A DNA stretch of 64,000 bases, from contig CAZXCB010000001.1 of the NCBI GenBank assembly GCA_964639075.1, positions 22,567-86,566 of the forward strand, given 5' to 3'. Shown piece after piece: positions 60,462 through 64,000 of this stretch. Position 1 is the stretch's first letter, and the number at the start of each line of letters is the position of its first letter. This DNA comes from JAENVU01 sp964639075. GTDB lineage: Bacteria > Actinomycetota > Acidimicrobiia > IMCC26256 > JAENVU01. A program made the translations under genes and the position numbers. Below the pieces are notes generated by a model. It was not told the origin of the DNA, did no database searches, and saw only the letters and a list, made by a program, of their open reading frames with translations.

Positions 60462-61156
60462 CCGACCTTCCTCTCTCGCTCGTCGGGCACTACGACGGCT
60501 CCCGCGGTGGGAAGTCGTTCGCGGCGCCATTCGGGGAATCCTGTGTCGAGTCGGCGGGCGCGCAGCCCCCGGCTCTGCAGGAGGCGGACGGCATCGTCGG
60601 CGTAGACGCAGTAGGGACCGCGGCAGTACGCGACGACCTCGCGGCTCCGGGGCAGGGTGCCGATCAGGTCCGGCAGCTCGTCGAAGGGTGCGGAGCGGGC
60701 GCCGGCGATGTGGCCGGCCGCATACTCGTCCGGCGGCCGAACGTCGAGCACCACCACGCGCCCGCGTGCCAGGCGTTCCGCCAGTTCCGCCGCGGTGATC
60801 TGCTCGACGCCGTCGCGCGTCCCGAGGTACGCATCGGCGAGCACCTCGATCTCGGCCACGTGCTCGACCGCGACATCGCGCAGCGCCGCCCAGAGCTCGC
60901 CGACGCGCTCGCTCGCGAGGCGGTAGTAGATCCGGGTGCCGTCGCGTCGCGTCATCAGCAGTCCGCTGTCCGCGAGCAGGCGAAGGTGGTGGGACGTGTT
61001 CGCGACGGACTGCCCGATCTCGTTCGCGAGCTCCTCGACCGAACGCTCGCCCTGCGCGAGCACGTCGACGATCTCGGCCCGATGGCCGTTGCCCAGCGCC
61101 TTCGCCACCGAGGCGAACGCCCCGAAGAGCGCATCCTTTGCCGTCCTCGTCGCCAC
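60458..61156 (-). CDS. ArsR-family regulator fused to a rhodanese domain
   Basis: This is a 232-residue protein. Residues 10-95 form an ArsR winged helix (SVAKALGNGHRAEIVDVLAQG, SVEELANEIGQSVANTSHHLRLL, RRDGTRIYYRL). Residues 115-215 form a rhodanese domain, LDVRPPDEYAAGHIAGA with the active-site loop VVAYCRGPYCVYADDAV. Fusions of this type are thought to sense sulfur species. The GTG start has AAGGAG upstream. The stop overlaps the methyltransferase ATG. Two operator-like palindromes lie just upstream. Confidence 0.9.
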   Translation of the reverse strand: MATRTAKDALFGAFASVAKALGNGHRAEIVDVLAQGERSVEELANEIGQSVANTSHHLRLLADSGLLMTRRDGTRIYYRLASERVGELWAALRDVAVEHVAEIEVLADAYLGTRDGVEQITAAELAERLARGRVVVLDVRPPDEYAAGHIAGARSAPFDELPDLIGTLPRSREVVAYCRGPYCVYADDAVRLLQSRGLRARRLDTGFPEWRRERLPTAGAVVVPDERERKVG

Positions 61157-61176
61157 CGGACTCTCCTTGCCGCGAG

Positions 61177-61240
61177 ATATTCAAAGTATCACTTGAATAG
61201 ACCGATTGGAAGGCCTATTCTCAAGATCTCTTGAATATCA
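61177..61240. promoter_or_regulatory. Two ArsR-type operators in the divergent promoter
   Basis: TATTCAA/TTGAATA (61178-61184 with 61193-61199) and TCAAGA/TCTTGA (61221-61226 with 61229-61234, inside a larger TATTC..GAATA frame) lie in an AT-rich patch. They resemble the ATA.TCAA......TTGA.TAT consensus of SmtB/ArsR regulators. They probably control both divergent operons. Confidence 0.75.
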
Positions 61241-61255
61241 CCAGCCGGAGTCGAG

Positions 61256-62032
61256 ATGACGAAGTTGGCCGCGCGCGAGATCACGGAGCTGGACCCGTAC
61301 AAGTTCATGGCGACCATCGGCAAGCGGGTGATCCATCCTGGCGGCCGGGGCTCGACCGCCGCGTTGCTCGAGCGCGCGCAGATCACCGGATCCGAACGCG
61401 TGCTCGACGTCGGCTGCGGGGTCGGGACCACCGCGATCGAGATCGCCCGTCGGCACGGCGCCACGGTCACCGCCGCGGACATCTCGCCGCTGATGATCGA
61501 GCGCGCGCGGGCCAACGTCCGCGCCGCCGACGTCGAGCACCGGGTCACGGTCGAGGACGCCGACATCATGGGCCTCCCCTATCCCGACGATCACTTCGAC
61601 GTCGTCGTCGCCGAGGCGGTCACGATGTTCGTCGACCGTGAGGACGCGGCCGGTGAGCTCGCGCGGGTGACCAAGCCGGGTGGTCGGGTCCTCGCGACCG
61701 AGTTCTTCTGGCGCACGCCGCCGACGCCCGAGGCGAAGGAGATCTTCCTCGGTCAGGTGTGCCCCGGTCTCCAGTTCGACACCGAGGCCGATTGGGTCCG
61801 CATCTATCGCGGTGGTGGGCTGACGGATCTCCGTACCGAGACCGGGCCGTTCGAGATGATGACGCCGCGAGGGTTCCTCGACGACGAGGGCTTCCTGCGT
61901 TGCCTGGCGATCATGGGTCGGGTCGCCAGCCGGCCCGCCAACATCCGCAAGATGACATGGCTCATGCCCCGCATGGCCAAGGCCGTGCCGTACCTCGGCT
62001 TCATCCTCGTCTCCGGGACGAAGCCGATATGA
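61256..62032 (+). CDS. SAM-dependent methyltransferase in the sulfur/arsenic cluster
   Basis: This 258-residue protein contains RVLDVGCGVGTTAIEIARRHG and TVTAADISPLMIERARANV, VEDADIMGLPYPDDHFDVVVAEAV, and ELARVTKPGGRVLATEFFW. It is a class I methyltransferase of the UbiE-like group; the C-terminal region (residues 190-258) has Met-rich PRMAKAVPYLGFILVSG. It could methylate a thiol, arsenic or selenium species given its neighbours, but that is inference. It is divergent from ArsR-rhodanese and overlaps the MBL-rhodanese gene by ATGA. Confidence 0.85.
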   Translation: MTKLAAREITELDPYKFMATIGKRVIHPGGRGSTAALLERAQITGSERVLDVGCGVGTTAIEIARRHGATVTAADISPLMIERARANVRAADVEHRVTVEDADIMGLPYPDDHFDVVVAEAVTMFVDREDAAGELARVTKPGGRVLATEFFWRTPPTPEAKEIFLGQVCPGLQFDTEADWVRIYRGGGLTDLRTETGPFEMMTPRGFLDDEGFLRCLAIMGRVASRPANIRKMTWLMPRMAKAVPYLGFILVSGTKPI

Positions 62033-63390
62033 CTGCCACCACGCGGTCGATCACGAGCTTCGTCGACGAGGGCCTCGGGCACTCGTCCTACCTCGTGGAC
62101 CTCGGCGATGGTCGCGCGCTCGTGGTCGACCCCCCGCGCATCCCGTCCGCGCACCTCGAGGCCGCCGCGGCGCGCCGGCTCGAGATCGCCTTCACGGCCG
62201 ACACCCACTCGCACGCCGACTACGTGTCGGGCAGCCCGGAGCTCGCGGCCAGGGGCGCGACGTTCCTGGCGTCGAAGGGCGCCGCCCTCGAGGTCGCACA
62301 CCGAGACGTCGAGCCCGGGGAGGAGATCGAGCTCGGCGATCACGTGACGCTGCGCGCGATCCCGACGCCGGGGCACACGCCGGATCACCTCGCGTACCTG
62401 CTCGTCGATCGAGGCGAGCCGGTCGCGCTCTTCAGCGGGGGCTCGCTCATGGTCGGCACCGTCGGGCGCACGGACCTGCTCGGTCCCGAGCCTCGTGAAG
62501 AGCTCACCCGGCAGCTGTACCGAGCGCTCCGCGACGAGATCCTCACCCTCCCCAACGAGCTCCCCGTGTATCCCACCCACGGCACCGGCTCGTTCTGCTC
62601 CGCGCCGGGCGCGACGCAACGCACCACGACGATCGGCCGCGAGCGCGCCACCAACCCGCTCCTGCGCGCGCCCGACGAGGACACGTTCGTCCGCGAGCTG
62701 CTCGCCGGGCTCGGGACGTTCCCCACCTACTTCTCCCGCCTACCCGAGCTGAACCGCCGGGGTCCCCGCCTCTACGGACACCTTCCCCCGCTGACGGCGC
62801 TCTCGGTCGACGAGACCGTGTCGGCCCTCGAGCAGGGCGCGCTGCTCGTCGACGTGCGACCCATCGCCGACTTCGCGGCCGGCCACGTGCCCGGGGCGCT
62901 GTCGATCGAGCTCCGGCCGGTCTTCGCGAGCTGGCTGGGCTGGCTCGTCGATCCCGACCGGCAGCTGGTCTTCGTCCTCGCCGACGACCAGGACCGGACC
63001 GAGCTCGTCCGTCAGTGCCTCATGGTCGGTGACGAGCAGCTCGCCGGGGAGCTCGCGGGCGGCTTCGAGACCTGGCGCGCCGCCGGGCGCGCGATCGAGA
63101 CGGTCGACCTCGTCGGCGCCGGTGAGCTCGGCGACACGGTGGTCGACGTCCGCCAACACGATGAGTACGAGCATGGGCACGTTCCCGGTGCCGTCCACAT
63201 CGAGCTCGGCTCGCTGCCCGACGCGTCGATTCCCGACGGGCCGCTGACCGTGATGTGCGGGCACGGCGAGCGCGCGATGACCGCGGCGTCGGTCCTCGAG
63301 CAACGTGGTCGTCACGATGTCGCGGTGCTCGCGGGTGGACCCGAGGACTGGTCCGCCCACTCCGGCACCGTCCTCGAGACCGGCGGGTGA
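62029..63390 (+). CDS. Metallo-beta-lactamase-fold persulfide dioxygenase-like protein with two rhodanese domains
   Basis: This is a 453-residue protein. Residues 1-240 are an ETHE1-like MBL domain: AFTADTHSHADYVSGSPELAA, AIPTPGHTPDHLAYLLV, ALFSGGSLMVGTVGRTDLLG. The usual final His of HxHxDH is Tyr (HSHADY). The first rhodanese (about 255-350) lacks the Cys loop and is probably inactive; the second (about 360-453) has the active Cys in LTVMCGHGERAMTA. Such proteins oxidise glutathione- or other persulfides. It is coupled to the MFS gene by GTGA. Confidence 0.87.
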   Translation: MTATTRSITSFVDEGLGHSSYLVDLGDGRALVVDPPRIPSAHLEAAAARRLEIAFTADTHSHADYVSGSPELAARGATFLASKGAALEVAHRDVEPGEEIELGDHVTLRAIPTPGHTPDHLAYLLVDRGEPVALFSGGSLMVGTVGRTDLLGPEPREELTRQLYRALRDEILTLPNELPVYPTHGTGSFCSAPGATQRTTTIGRERATNPLLRAPDEDTFVRELLAGLGTFPTYFSRLPELNRRGPRLYGHLPPLTALSVDETVSALEQGALLVDVRPIADFAAGHVPGALSIELRPVFASWLGWLVDPDRQLVFVLADDQDRTELVRQCLMVGDEQLAGELAGGFETWRAAGRAIETVDLVGAGELGDTVVDVRQHDEYEHGHVPGAVHIELGSLPDASIPDGPLTVMCGHGERAMTAASVLEQRGRHDVAVLAGGPEDWSAHSGTVLETGG

Positions 63391-64000
63391 CCGACCGCAC
63401 CGGCGCGCCGCCCGTCCGGCTCGGGCTGCGCGAGAACCTCGGACAGTTCGCGCTCCTCGTCGGCGTCAACGCGCTCGTCGGCGGCATGATCGGCCAGGAA
63501 CGCACGGTGCTGCCGTTGCTCGCCGATCGGGTCTTCGGGCTCACGGCCTTCACCGCCGCGCTCACCTTCATCGTCGCGTTCGGCGCGACGAAGGCCGCGA
63601 CCAACTTCTTCGCCGGGACCCTCTCGGACCGGATCGGCCGCAAGCCGGTCCTCGTCGCCGGCTGGATCGTCGGACTCCCGGTGCCGTTCCTGCTCATGTG
63701 GGCACCGGTGTGGGGCTGGGTGATCGTCGCGAACGTCCTGCTCGGGGTGAACCAGGGCCTCACCTGGTCGACGACGGTGATCATGAAGATCGACCTCGTC
63801 GGGCCGGCCCGCCGCGGCTTCGCCATGGGCCTCAACGAGGCCGCGGGCTACGGCGCGGTCGCGGTCACCGCGCTCGCCACCGGCTTCCTCGCGGCGCGCT
63901 ACGGCCTGCGGCCGGAGCCGTTCTTCCTCGGCGTCGCGTTCGCCGGCCTCGGCCGCGGCCTCTCCACCCTGTTCGTGCGCGAGACCCAGGGCCACGCGCG
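63387..64000 (+). CDS. MFS transporter (3' part cut by window edge)
   Basis: 204 residues are visible from a GTG overlapping the MBL-rhodanese stop. Hydrophobic segments begin NLGQFALLVGVNALVGGMIG; motif A is FAGTLSDRIGRKPVLVAG, then NVLLGVNQGLTWSTTVIMK and GFAMGLNEAAGYGAVAVTA. It is a major facilitator. Its place in the sulfur/arsenic operon suggests export of the methylated or oxidised product, but the substrate is unknown. Confidence 0.87.
   Translation, partial: MTDRTGAPPVRLGLRENLGQFALLVGVNALVGGMIGQERTVLPLLADRVFGLTAFTAALTFIVAFGATKAATNFFAGTLSDRIGRKPVLVAGWIVGLPVPFLLMWAPVWGWVIVANVLLGVNQGLTWSTTVIMKIDLVGPARRGFAMGLNEAAGYGAVAVTALATGFLAARYGLRPEPFFLGVAFAGLGRGLSTLFVRETQGHA

Overview
The window is very GC-rich bacterial DNA with strong G/C preference at third codon positions, GTG/TTG starts beside ATG, many 4-bp stop/start overlaps (ATGA, GTGA) and a gene set typical of Actinomycetota: an F420-type luciferase-like oxidoreductase, an MMPL transporter, a cytochrome P450, many TetR regulators, a DUF7144 membrane protein and large secreted Calx-beta proteins. 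The mix fits an Acidimicrobiia-like environmental actinobacterium, but no rRNA or marker gene is present to prove it. I saw no tRNA, rRNA, CRISPR array, transposase or phage gene.

Layout. 1-9.1 kb: thiolase/lipid-transfer-like protein (cut by the window edge), small membrane protein, CoA-transferase, secreted Calx-beta protein, N-acyl-D-amino-acid deacylase-like amidohydrolase, and an ArsR regulator coupled to a SulP transporter. 9.2-13.4 kb: DUF7144 protein, an amino-acid-type ABC binding lipoprotein, and a PLP racemase paired with a DUF1611 (DgcN-like) protein, suggesting D-amino-acid metabolism. 13.8-24.6 kb: secreted proteins (a six-repeat neocarzinostatin-like/Calx-beta protein, lipoproteins, alpha/beta hydrolase, SGNH hydrolase, carotenoid oxygenase) and a DHA2 exporter. 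24.7-42.8 kb: catabolic and regulatory genes (SDR, Cys-type formate dehydrogenase, LLM oxidoreductase, P450 with TetR, aminotransferase-SCP2 fusion with TetR, CBS protein, phosphotransferase, MerR regulator with methyltransferase), interrupted by decayed genes near 26.2, 29.7-30.1 and 38.0 kb.

42.8-64 kb is a metal and reactive-sulfur island. It holds DUF302, MMPL, two SHOCT membrane proteins, a cupredoxin, a BlaI/M56 signalling pair, an NlpC/P60 hydrolase, a CPD-motif P1B ATPase followed by a CopZ-like chaperone, a cyclase-YHS fusion, a split MacB-like exporter whose ATPase carries a YHS domain, a Met/His-rich secreted peptide and a two-component system. Next come two divergent operons set around paired ArsR-type operators: ArsR-rhodanese / ArsM-like methyltransferase / DsrE one way, methyltransferase / MBL-rhodanese / MFS the other.

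The most striking observation is that the ArsM-like methyltransferase has an in-frame TGA exactly where the family has a conserved cysteine. Intact coding follows it to a stop 34 bases before the next gene, and a bacterial-SECIS-like hairpin sits directly downstream. It is a strong candidate selenoprotein that ordinary gene calling would truncate.
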